DNA of 64,000 nt from Acanthococcus lagerstroemiae (Eukaryota > Arthropoda > Insecta > Hemiptera > Eriococcidae). The stretch lies in the NCBI GenBank assembly GCA_031841125.1, contig CM063111.1, positions 38,266,955-38,330,954 of the forward strand, in the 5' to 3' direction. Below, piece after piece: positions 1 through 11,078 of this stretch (position 1 is its first letter; each line of letters begins with the position of its first letter). The translations under genes and the position numbers were made by a program. Under the pieces are notes generated by a model. That model was not told where the DNA came from. It worked only from the letters and a program-made list of their open reading frames with translations, and did no database searches.

Positions 1-805
1 CTCAAACTGAATTTAACACACGATATACGAAACTGTCACGAATACGAAAATGTGCAGCGAGATCCATAACAGTGACTGGACACGTATAGTCGCTCAAGAA
101 CTGAAATGAACCACGCTGCAATTTTAGCTCAGTGCATCGTTTCGTTTATCGGTATTACTCCGCCGACCAGTCTATTGACTTATCATTCCATCCCTCCACT
201 CCGCACCATCCGCAGAATAGTAACGATCTGAGAGATGGAAAGAGACGTCGACTTTTGATTACGTCGAAAAACATAGTTCTCAGCACAGCCAGTCCTTTCA
301 GGAGAAAGCCTGTGGGTGGTGATGATTGCAAGTAAGACCGTGTGCTCACTCCGGGCGAGCGTCGTACTTATCATTGGGAAATTTTTAAGCTGCCTACCTA
401 TGCAGTGAAATGAATAGGCATTAGCTTGTCCAAGCTGAAATTTTGAATATAATTTTGGTATCTTCGTAGCACTGTACGGGCGTCTCGGTGATTGATCCGG
501 TTCATACAGGCTAGGGGTCTATCCACCATACAGCTATGTTCTAATGTGTATCGAGAATCCGTTTTCATTTCCAAAAACGTCACCATGCAGTTCGGATTCT
601 AAATGAATGTGGAAAATGTCCGACTGCATGCATCGTGATACTCAAAAACCATCGTTCCTTCTAGGTCCCAAGCTCCTTTGCTCGAGACTCTTCATTCGAA
701 AAAATTGGCTCATCAAATTATCATGCTACAGAGTTATACCTATAGAAAAAAAGAAACGAGTCGTTAATTAATTGAATCCAGTCTGAGGATAGAGCGAATG
801 TAGCA
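1..805. other. No gene recognised
   Basis: Only short open frames are present, on both strands and without a recognisable motif. No inverted or tandem repeat stands out. Confidence 0.5.
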
Positions 806-819
806 ATGCGATGCTTATT

Positions 820-1600
820 TCACCGAATCCAGGAATCAATGACCAACTTCAAATTGATTTTATCAAACAGTTCGGCATGGGTTAGAAGTCCCGTTATATT
901 ATTGAGCCTCAGAGCAGCCAGCGAATTGCGTAAAAAAATTTCCAGTCGCCTCAATGCTGAGAAACATCTTTCGCAGACACATGTAGAAGCTGGAATAGTC
1001 ATACTAATTTTGCACAAAAGAACCAATTGCGGTACAATGTCGTGTACATACTTATTCTGATCTTATTTCATAAACTTGATACTTTCTTGGAGAGAAGATG
1101 GTCTCAATCCAGTTTTGGATTTGAAGGCGTCTAAGAAAATATATCGATGCAACACTAATCGAACTTTATCAAAATCATTTTTGTAATATTGGATGATAGT
1201 GTTGATGGACTCGAGATAGTCTCGTTTTCCGATACAGAAATTTTCAATTTCTAGTAGTATTTCAAGTTCGTGTGTATTGAAACGCTCATGAAGTTGGTTG
1301 CAAACTAGGTCGAGGACTTCATTAAATGTTTTTTCGAAATTTTTGATCGCAGTAAATTCAGTTGGACTGCTTCCTGCATCATATCTTTTGGGAATTTTCC
1401 TTCTTCTTGGTTCAACGGATTCATTCAAGTTCAATGTTTTGGATTCTGACTCTATCTCTTTCCATATATTGCTGAAGCCATCAACTCGATAAGTTTTCAA
1501 AGCATCTAATAGAGCATTATCTTTTTGGTGCGATTCATTAATAGTAAGGTCACTTTTCTGTAACGCACAATTTAGTATTTCTATTCTTTTGAAGATGGCG
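820..1600 (-). pseudogene. hAT-superfamily transposase C-terminal fragment
   Basis: Reading the minus strand, the open frame begins before position 1500 (in-frame residues NESHQKDNALLDALKTYRVD extend it to about 1600) and runs to 820. The last part holds the hAT C-terminal dimerisation signature, seen as IPASTCVCERCFSALRRLE followed by a leucine-rich segment. The preceding part, rich in charged helices, fits the region before that domain in ZMYM1/DUF4371-like hAT proteins. A TAA at 1063-1065 interrupts the frame, and the frame on both sides is the same, so the break is one nonsense codon. The N-terminal DNA-binding and catalytic parts are missing. In intact relatives the protein cuts and pastes DNA; here it cannot. 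Family assignment by motif is fairly safe, the subfamily is not. Confidence 0.72.
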
Positions 1601-1745
1601 ATAAAAAATCAATATTATTTTTTCAAACAATAGACTTTTTTTTACCATGCTTTTTTTATGTGAAAATATTTTGTTAGAAATTCAAAGTTTTATTCCAGTC
1701 AATTTTTTTTTTTTTAATCAGTAATCATTATAATTTTTATTTTTT
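1601..1745. repeat. T-rich low-complexity stretch
   Basis: Long T runs near 1620-1650 and 1705-1745 adjoin the hAT relic. Nothing coding is visible. Confidence 0.5.
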
Positions 1746-1764
1746 TTCATTCGTGTATGTGTTA

Positions 1765-1985
1765 GGAGCAGAAAGCGAAAACGGCCATTGAGCAATAAAA
1801 CTGACCACAACGCGTTCTGTTCCTTTGATAGCAGTGAAACCGGCCACAACGCATAATGTTGAAGTAAAATGAGCCAGAATGCATTCTCTTGGGTCAAAAA
1901 AGGCATAAAGCGTTGTGGTAGAACAAATGAAGCGTTGGATCGGGTTGTGGAAACAGAGTATGCCAGAATGCGTTGTGAGAACCAA
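1765..1985. repeat. Degenerate short repeats with an AACGC/GCGTT core
   Basis: The words GCCACAACGC, GCCAGAATGC, ATAAAGCGTTGTGG and CAGAATGCGTTGTG recur at irregular spacing of about 30-40 bp. They look like a worn tandem array of roughly six units. The overlapping short open frames on the minus strand are probably by-products of this repetition. Confidence 0.35.
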
Positions 1986-2062
1986 ATAATTATTTTAATG
2001 TAAAATGATAGAAAAAGTACAGGAAAAACACAATAAAAACTAATCTGACAGAACAATAAAAA

Positions 2063-2353
2063 CTAATCCGAGAGAAAAAACCGTAGAGATTTAGAAACCT
2101 GACTACTTATTCTTACACGCTGAATTGTTGTGGCATTTTGAATTACAAAGGACGCCAGTTTTTCTGCATTTAAACCTTTTATCGATGTAATATCTTTGAC
2201 AAGTAGAGTGTACGAAACCTTGTTAGCTGCCGGATGATAGTACGGATGCTGATCGCAAAGATATTGACGTAGCGGGAGTAATGAAATCGCTGTCAGCAGC
2301 AGTGATTTCATTTCAAGCATATAAAGATCAATATTGCCTTCCTTGGTACCCAA
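2063..2353 (-). CDS. Unrecognised open frame of 96 codons
   Basis: The frame is longer than its surroundings and encodes a mildly hydrophobic protein with no transmembrane stretch, signal peptide or family motif that I recognise. Upstream on the same strand another frame continues (residues AVTVRDILRIICEKS, around 2380-2420), which could be an earlier exon or a frameshifted part of the same relic. Start choice is arbitrary. It may be chance or the remains of a transposon protein; no function is proposed. Confidence 0.15.
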   Translation of the reverse strand: MGTKEGNIDLYMLEMKSLLLTAISLLPLRQYLCDQHPYYHPAANKVSYTLLVKDITSIKGLNAEKLASFVIQNATTIQRVRISSQVSKSLRFFLSD

Positions 2354-4880
2354 CCTTTACCAGACGAACATTCTTTCGGATTGGCCACACTTTTCTCACA
2401 GATTATGCGAAGAATGTCTCTTACGGTAACCGCATCCGCGATTCTTCTTCATGACCACTCACATCACTGTCGTCGTTGTGTGTTTCCAGTAGTGCTTAAA
2501 GTTCTCCTTCAATGCTAATGGAGTCGTACATATCTTCAGTCAATGCCGAGTCTGCCAATCCTATCCTCTGTGCACCCCCTCCCCCGGAAGATTATAAAGA
2601 AAAATTTACTGTGGTTATTGTTCGTCGTAGCTTTCAGTCTTTTTCTCCAATTGTCCCCGTAGTTCTTCCAACTTTAGGGATTAGCTCGACACGACGTTTT
2701 GCAGATTATGAAACGGCAGATCATTTTTTAAATTTATATTTCGCAATTTCTTCTTCCTTTTTGAAAATTGCGCTCTAAACTCTAATCTAGTATTTCACTA
2801 TCTACCTATAAAGTTGAAATGATGACTCTGTTATTAAACCGTGATGATAATAGAGTACGAGCGGCGTGACGTAATCGTTGTTGCTGCTGTGGATTTACAC
2901 GCAGAGCAAAGTACTCACGTTAAGTACGAACTACAGACATTTGCAGGCGATATTTTTAGCTTTTAATAGCCAAACTTTTATAGGTCGAACCAATGTATTA
3001 TCTTTTTAATCGCTTCAGATCGTAATAATAATAGAAATAACCCTTAAACATGTCTGTATCTTCGCGCCTTTTGTAAACCCTGAAGAGAGGTTTAATCCTC
3101 ACAAAACTGAGAGACATTTTTCATGGAGCTGTTATCATTCAACAGACTGCGTGCAATAATTGTTGCTCACTGAATGAACAGTAGATGGAATCAGAGGGGC
3201 ACGGGTTATGATTTTGTCGAAACAGAAGTGCTGACGTTATTTTTGAAGCCTTATGAATCGGATATTGTTTGCTCGAGGTTCCTCTTGAAATAGAAAACAG
3301 TGAAAACTGGACTGATTGAAATCGAAAAAGATGTAAATAACTTATAGATATATTTGTATTAATATGAAAGAGCAACATCTGAAGACGGTTTCCAACTTAC
3401 AGTATGGAATATCTAAGTTTTGAAAGAAGTTTGAGGCGTTATTGAACGACTTCACATTTATGCGCTATCGAATATTTTAGAGCTATGAAATGTACCATAA
3501 CAATGAAACCATTTTTAAATGTACATTCTCTGTAAACCTGGGGACAAATTATAGTTTGGCAACTGATGTGCTGTTTGTCAAATTGAATCGACGAACATAG
3601 TAAATTTTTTATCTCTTCGTGGGTGAAGTTTCATCACATTTTACCTCTACAAGTACACCTTACTGCATGTGGACTGCTGAAAATTTCTGAAGTATAGCAC
3701 TTCACTTTTAATGATAGTGGGTACCGTCATAACAGCGGGACATTTTTTGTTTTAGGTCCAGCCTCTCATTCTCTCTTCTGTTCAAGGGAGAACATCGATT
3801 TTCTTTCTCAGCTAAAACTACAACCCGCCGAGTCTCTTTTTCTATACGCTTGCTAAAGGTCGACAGAGAGAATGTGAGTGGGGGTACATGTAAATTTGAA
3901 AAAGTCATAAACGTTGGTGGTATTATGGTATAGTCGTTGACGGTTAGCTAACAGAATGTATCCCGCAGTAAACCCACGCTGATGAGAGTCAAAACTAGCT
4001 CACACTGAGCGAGACCATCGGAATTAGACAATTTAGAATAAAGCGAAACATTCTTAGCAAAAACGATTCTACAGTCAGTTCGTAGTAGCCCTGAATTTAC
4101 ATGAAGTCTAAATGGTCGTTAATCCCAGGCGCCGGATTAGACGCGGAGGCCTGGAAAAATTGAGTAAGAAAGAGAAAAACGGGAAAATGACTGTTGAATA
4201 ATTATTTCTCATTTCTTAGACCGCAAAAATGTGAAAAATTTTCATGTTTGCAATATCATAAGCGATATGTAAGACGACTGTACAAATAAGAGGAGAATTT
4301 ACTGGGCATATTCGAATTAGTGCAAAATATTAATTTAGAAAACTTGTATGATGTTCGAAAATAAGAGAAAGAATTCTTCAAAAGTATAAATTATTGATAT
4401 ACTAATTTCAAAAATTCTCTGAAAATTCCATTTTGAGTTTACAAAAGATTTGATTCTTACAAGTGTTCCGAATTTCATCAACTTCTCAGACATGTTAGTG
4501 TTGACGTTCTCATTTTTTGGTCAGGTTGTTTTTGGATAATAAAATGTTTTCGAAAAAAATTTTCGTGTAAATCTCATGTTAAATTTCAAGATTGAAGTGA
4601 TACGAGTTAACACGCGTACTAAAGAAAATTATACGAATTCAAGTAGTTGTTTCATATCATAAAGAAAAATAGGGGGTCTTCAACTCGATTTCAAAAATTT
4701 CGGAACTAAAAGCCACTCTAGTGGGTATGCTTTCTGAATGAAAAAAATGAAAGGAAAAAACCAACACGCGTTAAAAAAGTTGATTAAAAACAAATAAATT
4801 GCTTAATAATTTTTACACAGTTATGTATTTAGATTAAACGATAAAAAATAACAATTTAATTTAAAATATCGGATTAATTT
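2354..4880. other. No gene recognised; AT-rich in its right half
   Basis: Only scattered open frames under 90 codons occur. From about 4150 onward base composition becomes strongly A/T. No inverted ends or target duplications were found. Confidence 0.45.
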
Positions 4881-5108
4881 TAGAGACTCAATTAGACCAA
4901 AATGATTGATAAATTGTTAAAGGTAAACAGTTTGTTTCTTATCAATTGACTTTGACTATTTTTGATCAATCAATGTTTTTACTTTTTTGGTTACTTTTGA
5001 TTAATTAATTATTTTTATTTATTGATTTATTAAAATATTTATTTTTGGTTTGTTGATTTCTTTAAATAATTATTTTCAATTTAGTGATTTCTTTATTTAA
5101 TCATTTCT
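4880..5108. repeat. AT-rich degenerate repeat flanking the foldback element (left)
   Basis: Variants of TTGATTTCTTTAATTAATTA recur here, and the same type of sequence resumes directly after the foldback element (6741-6800). The foldback element therefore appears to have inserted into an existing AT-rich array. Confidence 0.5.
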
Positions 5109-5191
5109 TATACAGGGTTAGTCGGTTTTCCTTCCGCCATAAGAAAATTAGTTTTTCGCGAAACCAGGTGCACGTTGTTTCGCCAGGCGAG
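5109..5191 (+). repeat. Left terminal inverted repeat of the foldback element
   Basis: Begins TATACAGGGTTAGTCGG and ends at CGCCAGGCGAG. It contains the self-complementary word TTTCGCGAAA. It pairs with 6658-6740. Confidence 0.85.
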
Positions 5192-6657
5192 CGATCTCTT
5201 CGACAAGAATTTCATAGGAAATATTCGGGGAAAACTCCGATGGCTTTTGAAGAATTTTATCAACTCTTCTGAAAAAATCTTCGAAGAATTTCATCGGAAA
5301 TCTTCGAGAAAAATCTCCTATTCAGGAAAAATGTGCGATGATTTTCGAAGAATTTCATCGGACATCATTGAGAAATACCTCCAATGATTCCAGGCGGATT
5401 TTGTAAAAAACTTTAGGAAAAATCTCCAGTGATTCCAAACAATTTTATCTAACAAAAAAGAAAACTTACACATGACACCGGCAATACTGATGAAAATCGA
5501 GGTAAGAATCATCGAGAAGTATCGCTGATGATTTTGGAATGATATCCTTAGAAAAATTTTTGATGCTTTCCAGAGATTTCGTCAAAAATGTTCGGGGAAA
5601 ATTTCCAATGATTTCTAAGGAATTAATCAGAAATCTTGGAGAAAAAATGTGTTGATTTCCGGAGAATTTCATCGGAAATATTCAGAAAACATTCCAGTGT
5701 TTTCCAAACAATTTCCTTGAAAATCTTCGCGAAAATTTTCCGATAATTTTTAAAGAATTGCATCGAAAATTTTCGGAAAAAAACTCCGATAATTTACGAA
5801 GAATCTGATTGAAAATTTTTAGAAAAAATTTCCAATATTTTCCAAGAAAGTTCTTACTGAAGAAAGTCTTCAAGAATCATCGAAGGTACTTCTCAATGAT
5901 TTGCGATGAAATCCTTTGGAATAATTTCAGAGTTTCCCTAAAATTTCCCACAAATTTCTCCAGAAATCATCGGATAATGTTTTTCATTGATGTCTAATAA
6001 AATTCATTGAAAATTATCTGAAATTTACCTTTAATATTTTTGATAAGATTCATCGTAAATAATCTTTGAAAATCAAAGGAATCGTTCCGAATATTTGTCA
6101 TAAAATTCCTTGGAAATAATTGAAGGTTTTTTCTGAAGATTTTCAGTACAATTCTTTAAATCTTTTGGTGTTATTCCCTGGGTGCTTTCGATAAAATTCT
6201 TCAAAAATTATCAGGAAACTTTCTCGAAGAATTTTAATGAAATTCTTTGGAAAACAATGGAGATAATTTTTAAAAATATCCGAAATTATTGGAAATTTTC
6301 TACGAAAATTTACAATGAAATTTATCAGAATCATCTGAGTTTTTCTTCGAATATTTCGTATGAAATTCTTTAAAAATTTTCAGGCAGTTTTCTCGAAGAA
6401 TGCAGGTGAACTTTCTTGGAAACATTGGAAATTTTTTCTAAAAATTTTCGATAGGATTCTTCAGAAATTATTGAAGTTGTTTTCCGAAAATTTCTGATGC
6501 AATTCTTTAAAAATTATCGGAAAATTTTTCCGAAGATTTTCGAGGAAATTCTTTGAAGATATAGAAAATTTTTCCTGAAGATTCTTGATAAAATTCTTCA
6601 AAAGCCATCGGAGTTTTCCCTCGAATATGTCCCATGAAGTTCTTGTCGAAGAAACCC

Positions 6658-6740
6658 CTCGCCTGGCGAAACAACGTGCACCTGGTTTCGCGAAAAACTA
6701 GTTTTCCTACGGCGGAAGGAAAATCGACTAATCCTGTATA
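6658..6740 (-). repeat. Right terminal inverted repeat of the foldback element
   Basis: Reverse complement begins TATACAGGATTAGTCG, differing from the left end at only a handful of sites over 83 bases. Confidence 0.85.
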
Positions 6741-6887
6741 TTCAGTAATTTCTTTAATTAATTAATTACATTTGATTAATTGTTTCTCCTTGACCTCACA
6801 ATTTTCTAATTAATCTCTTATTTTTAATCATTGAATAGTATGAATCTTCCACGAATTCTTTGATTCATGTGAAAAAAACAATAAGGT

Positions 6888-6902
6888 AAGGTTGCTTAAC
6901 AT
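6888..6902 (+). repeat. Target-site duplication of the R1-like insertion (3' side)
   Basis: AAGGTTGCTTAACAT here and AAGGTTGCCTAACAT at 9348-9362 flank the R1-like copy, a 15-base direct repeat with one mismatch, as expected from target-primed reverse transcription. Confidence 0.65.
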
Positions 6903-9347
6903 CCGGAGTGGCCCCTATGACACCGCACCCCCGGCCACAGGAACTACCCTTTCGAGTATCGCGTCAGTGACCGGAGGGACGCCTTGGGGCTGGGGCCGAG
7001 CCCCCATTTCTACGTACCGGAACGGTGCGCGCGTCCTACCAGGGCCACCATGGGGTTCCCCACTGACCGAGGTTCGCACTCCCTGAGCGCTCACCTGGAA
7101 ATTTCAGGCCCCCACGGCCGGACGCGCTGCCTCTCTTCACTCACCCCTCACCTCCTTGTCTTGGTACGTGTGTCGACGCAGACAGGTGGTGACGACAGGT
7201 GAGCCCTGCCTGTGGGTCCGCAGTGCAGCTGCAGCAGCTCTTTCCAGGATGGTACAGAGTTCTCCTCCTGTTCGATGGTGTGAGCCGAGTTTGGTAACTC
7301 GCCGGCCCTCTGTCTCGACCACTCCGTCTGCATCTTCTTCTTCATGATGGCGGAGACGAAGGCCGACACCCGGTTCCAACTGCTTCCGTTCTTCATCATC
7401 TCCGAAACCAGGCTGACCGGCGCGAGACGGCTGATCACGCTGTCGTCTTCATCGCTTCTTCCGCCGGGATCGATCGCTGTTGTGGCCGTCCCGCGCCTCT
7501 CCTGCTCCCAGGCCTAACACTCGAACAGGGTGTGCCAAGGTGTGTCCTCCGCCCCTCGATCACAGTGCGCGCACCCGGGGCTCGGCGCTATCGACATCCG
7601 AAGTAGGTACGTGTCGAAGCACCCGTGACCGCTCAATACTTGGGTAAGGTGGAAGTTAAGCGCTCCGTGCGTTCTTCCTACCCATCCGTCGAGGTCGCGT
7701 ATCAGCGCTCGGGTCCACTCGCCCTTGGTCAAATGGGCGAGCGCGTCCTTCCACTTCCGAAGCGTGTCCTGGTGGATGACTCGCTTGACCCGAAGTGCCT
7801 CCCGTTTCGTCTTCGCTTTCTTCTTTGCACCGTATACCGCCGCAATTTCGCCGACCTTGAGTTCGATCGGCGGTATACGCGCTAACACGCCTACTGCATC
7901 CGAAGAAACAGTGCGATACGCACTGACACACCTCATCGCGGCTTTTCGCTGAATCTTCTCCATCTCCGCTCTCCTGTATGGTATATCGCTGGCGTCGGCG
8001 AATACTGGCGCCCCGTATAGGAGGACCGACATGATGACGTTCACGTACATCCTTCGTCGCTGCTCTCTCGGCCCCCCTAGGTTCGACATCAAACGGGACA
8101 GCTGGCCGGCTACTCGATCCGCCTTCTCAGCTGCCCGTCGGAAGTGCTCTCGGAAATGCAACTTCCCGTCGAACCACAGCCCCAGGTACTTCAGGGCTGT
8201 ACAAAGCCCAATCTCCGCACCTTTTAGGACAAAGGTGGGTTATTTGTACTTGCGTCGCGTCGTAAACAAAACCGCTTCTGTCTTCCGAACCGCTAAGCAC
8301 AGCCCCGCCGACTCGATCCAGTAGGTCAGCATCTCTAACGCCTGGTTCACTCATCGCGTGAACTCTGCTGTCGTCTCCGCCTGGCACACGACCAGCGTGT
8401 CGTCGGCGTAACAAATCAGCTTCACACCTGGTGGTAATGCCAGCCTCAACATCCCGTTGAAGGCGACATTCCACAGGGTAGGTCCGAGTACTGATCCCTG
8501 AGGAACGCCGCAGGTCATCTCCCGTGTGATTGGTCCGGCCGCCGACTCCATCTCTATCCGGCGGCTGGAAAAGTAACTCCTGATGATTCGCACGAGGTAA
8601 CCAGGTACCCGCGCCGACTCCAACGCCTCCATGATACGCGTATACGGAATGGAGTTGAACGCGTTCTTGATGTTGAGGCTGACCGCCGTGCAGAACTGCC
8701 GCTCGCGGATCGCCTTCTGCGCCAGACTCGTCCACTTCAGCGCGGCGTCCGCAGTCGAGCGGCCAGTTCTGCTCGAAATCGTCTTCCGCTTCCGAAAGTG
8801 CTCCTCCAGCCTATCCACGATGGTACGTTCAAACACCTTGCCGACTGTGTCGAGCAGGCAAATAGGCCGGTACGAGAACGGCTGGCCATCTGGCTTTCCT
8901 GGCTTCTTGATCAGTGCCAGCCGCGCCTTCTTCCATCTGCTAGGGAATGTCCCCTCCTGCAACGCGCGATTGAATACGTTGGTCAGGAGGGACGGGTCTA
9001 CTCGGTGGACTACTTCCCAGACGACGTTGGGAATCATGTCCGGGCCAGGCGCCTTCCTCTTCTTCGTCCTGATCCGGTCAATCGCGCTGTCCACTTCTCC
9101 TACACTAAGCAGAGGGATATCCTCTCGCACTTCGGCGGAGACTGCCGTTAGCGGGGGGTGCTGGGGGGAACAGTTCTACGTGTTGCAGCACCCTCGGCTC
9201 CATACGGCTCGTCACTGACGGCCCTCCGGCTTTCCGCATGACTACCTTGTACGGCTTGCCGAAGGGGTCGTCATCTGCTTCCTGACACAACTCTTCCCAA
9301 GCTGCCTTCTTGCTTTGGCGTATGGCGAGCTTGAGAGTACGACGAGC
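6903..9347 (-). pseudogene. R1-like non-LTR retrotransposon, 5'-truncated ORF2
   Basis: On the minus strand a single reading frame runs from about 9130 down to 7148. It contains the RT start (KRKAPGPDMIPN), fingers (SYRPICLLDTVGKVFER), GVPQGSVLGP, the catalytic YADD (near 8405) and, further on, the Cys/His-rich tail CAHCDRGAEDTPWHTLFEC characteristic of R1-group ORF2 proteins. In-frame stops lie at 8351-8353 (TGA), 8240-8242 (TAA) and 7514-7516 (TAG). Upstream, the linker (AIRQSKKAAWEELCQEADDD) at 9190-9330 is in another frame, so an indel lies near 9130-9180. The endonuclease is absent: the copy is 5'-truncated at 9347. It encoded the enzyme that nicks the target and reverse transcribes the element's RNA; it is inactive here. 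GC content is far higher than its surroundings, consistent with a recent arrival. Open frames on the opposite strand are shadows. Confidence 0.85.
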
Positions 9348-9362
9348 AAGGTTGCCTAACAT
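9348..9362 (+). repeat. Target-site duplication of the R1-like insertion (5' side)
   Basis: Partner of 6888-6902, with one T/C difference. Confidence 0.65.
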
Positions 9363-10205
9363 GGACCCTCTCCTAATATGGACTCCTCGATTATCTCCGA
9401 TGTTTGTAGCGTTCTCTGGCCGGAAAAAATATATGTTGTACAGTGCCAAAAAGTAGCATTCTGCAAGTCAATAAAAAAAATTTAATGCAGAAAAACGAGA
9501 ATTGATAATCGAACTTTTTTTTCGAATCTCATGTTTTCTGCTATAATTTTCAACAAAAAAAAATTTATATAAAATTTTTCAGATTCGTATGAAGAGTAGT
9601 TCATTTTAAGCCCTTTCAGGCAGTGTATTGGTTTTTAAAGTTGGAGTTTTCTAATCCAAGATAAGTTTATTTGAAAATTACGTGATGTGAGCGCCTAATG
9701 TGGGGACCCCTTTTGTTGATTTCTTTTTTCATGTATGTCAGTGGTATAAATTTCATTAATTGGGCAGTTTTGAGTTAATTAATGACTATTTACATTATAG
9801 ATGGTGAAAGTTCGGAAAGTCTGGACCCCAGAAAAAATGACTTCAGCCGTGAAAATGCTTCTGAGTGATTTTTGTAATTTTGAAGACTTACGTTTCGATT
9901 TTTTGTACTTTTTAATTACTTTTATGATTTTCAGATCGACAGCTTTTAATAAATACGCGTTTGTTTGATGATTATTGCGATTTTTAAAATAAAATGTAGG
10001 AGTTCATATTAGGCGCCCCCCAAAAAAAAGTTTTGGAAAGTTACCATTTCACCAAAAAAATTTGCCAAAAATCGGGGAATTTGTTTTTTTTTTCGGATTC
10101 TGTTTCAGAGAGTGATAGTCGAGGCTTCTGCCTACAGTTTGATCCCATTCCCACCTCCCGTGGGGATGTTGGGCCCTTCCAGACCCGAAAAACAAGATAG
10201 GGTAC
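9363..10205. other. Non-coding body of the nested DNA element
   Basis: AT-rich and without a credible gene. It contains the subterminal CCTAAT-type words near 9373, 9691 and 10007. Confidence 0.5.
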
Positions 10206-10261
10206 ATATTAGGCAACCTTACCTTACAATGTAAATCTATCTTTCCTCTCTTCCATCCCCA

Positions 10262-11078
10262 TCCTACCTTTGTGGCACTACAAATTAACATTCACGGCAG
10301 AAATGATCAAAACCATTGAGAAAGTGCAGAAACGTTTTTTAAGATACTTGTATTATAAGCAATTTTCCTATTACACTTACTCAATTAAATATAAGGAACT
10401 ACTTCAGGGTTATGAAATGAAAAGTCTTCGGGGTCGTAGGGACATTTTCTCGTTATTTTTCCTACACGGGATAATACAGTTTGAAAAACGCAACACACCT
10501 TTACTTGAAAAAATTGAAATTCGCGTACCTACTTTCAATAGTCGTAGCACTGATCTCTTTACAATCCCTTATTCACGCACACAAATTTTGTCAAATTCCC
10601 CCATCGCTCGAGTTCTGAAATTATATAACAATGTTAGTAGAATCCATAACCACCTTGATGTACTCGACTCGATAAACAAACCAGCCTTCAAACAGCAAGT
10701 TTACAAAATATTTGATTGACAGCTATAATAGTCTCTGACTGTAGCCACGGACTGACCTGATTCTGGTTTGAGCGCGTATGTAGGGATGGGCACTAGGGTA
10801 TGGGGGTGGGGGCAGATAGCGATCTTTCTCCCGTTCGTTTCGCATTTTTAGTTGGTTTTTTTTAGTTTTTGTTCTTTTTTTTGGTTGTTTTTTTTTTGTT
10901 AATTTCATTTTTTGTTTGGGTTAGATAAGAGTGTATCATGTCAATTTTTTAAATTTTTTTTTCTTTTTTTTAAATCTGTGTTTTCAAAATTCTGTCAAGT
11001 TAAAGCCCCCAGTCGTAATTGGCCATTTTGGCTGTGACCGGAGGGCTTCAAATAAATAAATATTATTATTATTATAGT
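10262..11078 (+). pseudogene. L2/CR1-like LINE, 3' fragment (ORF2 C-terminus and 3' UTR)
   Basis: The frame ending at 10719 encodes the conserved tail of the reverse-transcriptase ORF: KVQKRFLRYLYYKQFSYYTY, then KSLRGRRDIFSL, then TFNSRSTDLFTIPYSRTQIL, ending FKQQVYKIFD and a stop. The minus-strand copy at 14.3-15.4 kb has closely similar residues (NVQKRFLRYLYYRHFSYY), so the two belong to one family. After the stop come about 340 bases of 3' UTR with a GC-rich hairpin-like segment (GCCCCCAGTCGTAATTGGCC) and a tail of TAAATAAATA plus ATT repeats at 11050-11078. Everything upstream of the tail is missing; the fragment starts just right of the DNA element end at 10226. Confidence 0.78.

Larger units (their letters stand above)
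5109..6740. mobile_element. Foldback element: long inverted arms made of ~45-50 bp repeats
   Basis: The first 83 bases (5109-5191) and last 83 bases (about 6658-6740) are inverted copies with only a few differences; both carry TTTCGCGAAACCAGGTGCAC. Inside, the left arm is filled with variants of GAATTTCATCGGAAAT and GGGAAAATCTCCGATGATT, and the right arm carries their reverse complements. Symmetry is centred near 5925, the midpoint of the element, giving two arms of about 815 bp with almost no unique loop. No protein is encoded; the short open frames on both strands are repeat-derived. The architecture matches foldback (FB/Galileo-like) DNA transposons, whose transposase would be supplied in trans. 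No clear target duplication is visible; TA at each edge is compatible with the ends. Confidence 0.8.
6882..10226. mobile_element. Non-autonomous TA-type DNA element carrying a nested R1-like insertion
   Basis: The left end TAAGGTAAGGTTGCTTAACAT (6882-6902) is the inverse of the right end at 10206-10226. Similarity resumes after the R1-like insert: bases from 9348 (AAGGTTGCCTAACATGG) match the inverted right end for about 24 bases, ACCCT included. TA flanks both sides, suggesting a TA target. Without the 2.4-kb insert the element would be about 0.88 kb and non-coding. Subterminal words CCTAATATGGAC and CCTAATGTGGGGACC repeat the terminal theme. It is best described as a MITE-like element of uncertain superfamily (Tc1/mariner-type target). 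Confidence 0.68.

Noticed and set aside
1718..2056. 112-codon minus-strand gene
   Set aside because: It overlaps a degenerate repeat array and low-complexity T/A runs, and the peptide has no motif.
5084..6373. Short Phe/Lys/Arg-rich proteins on both strands of the foldback element
   Set aside because: They are translations of the short repeat in different frames and change wherever the repeat varies.
7625..9218. Plus-strand open frames up to 195 codons opposite the R1-like ORF2
   Set aside because: They lie antisense to a frame with clear RT motifs and owe their length to high GC; no motifs of their own.
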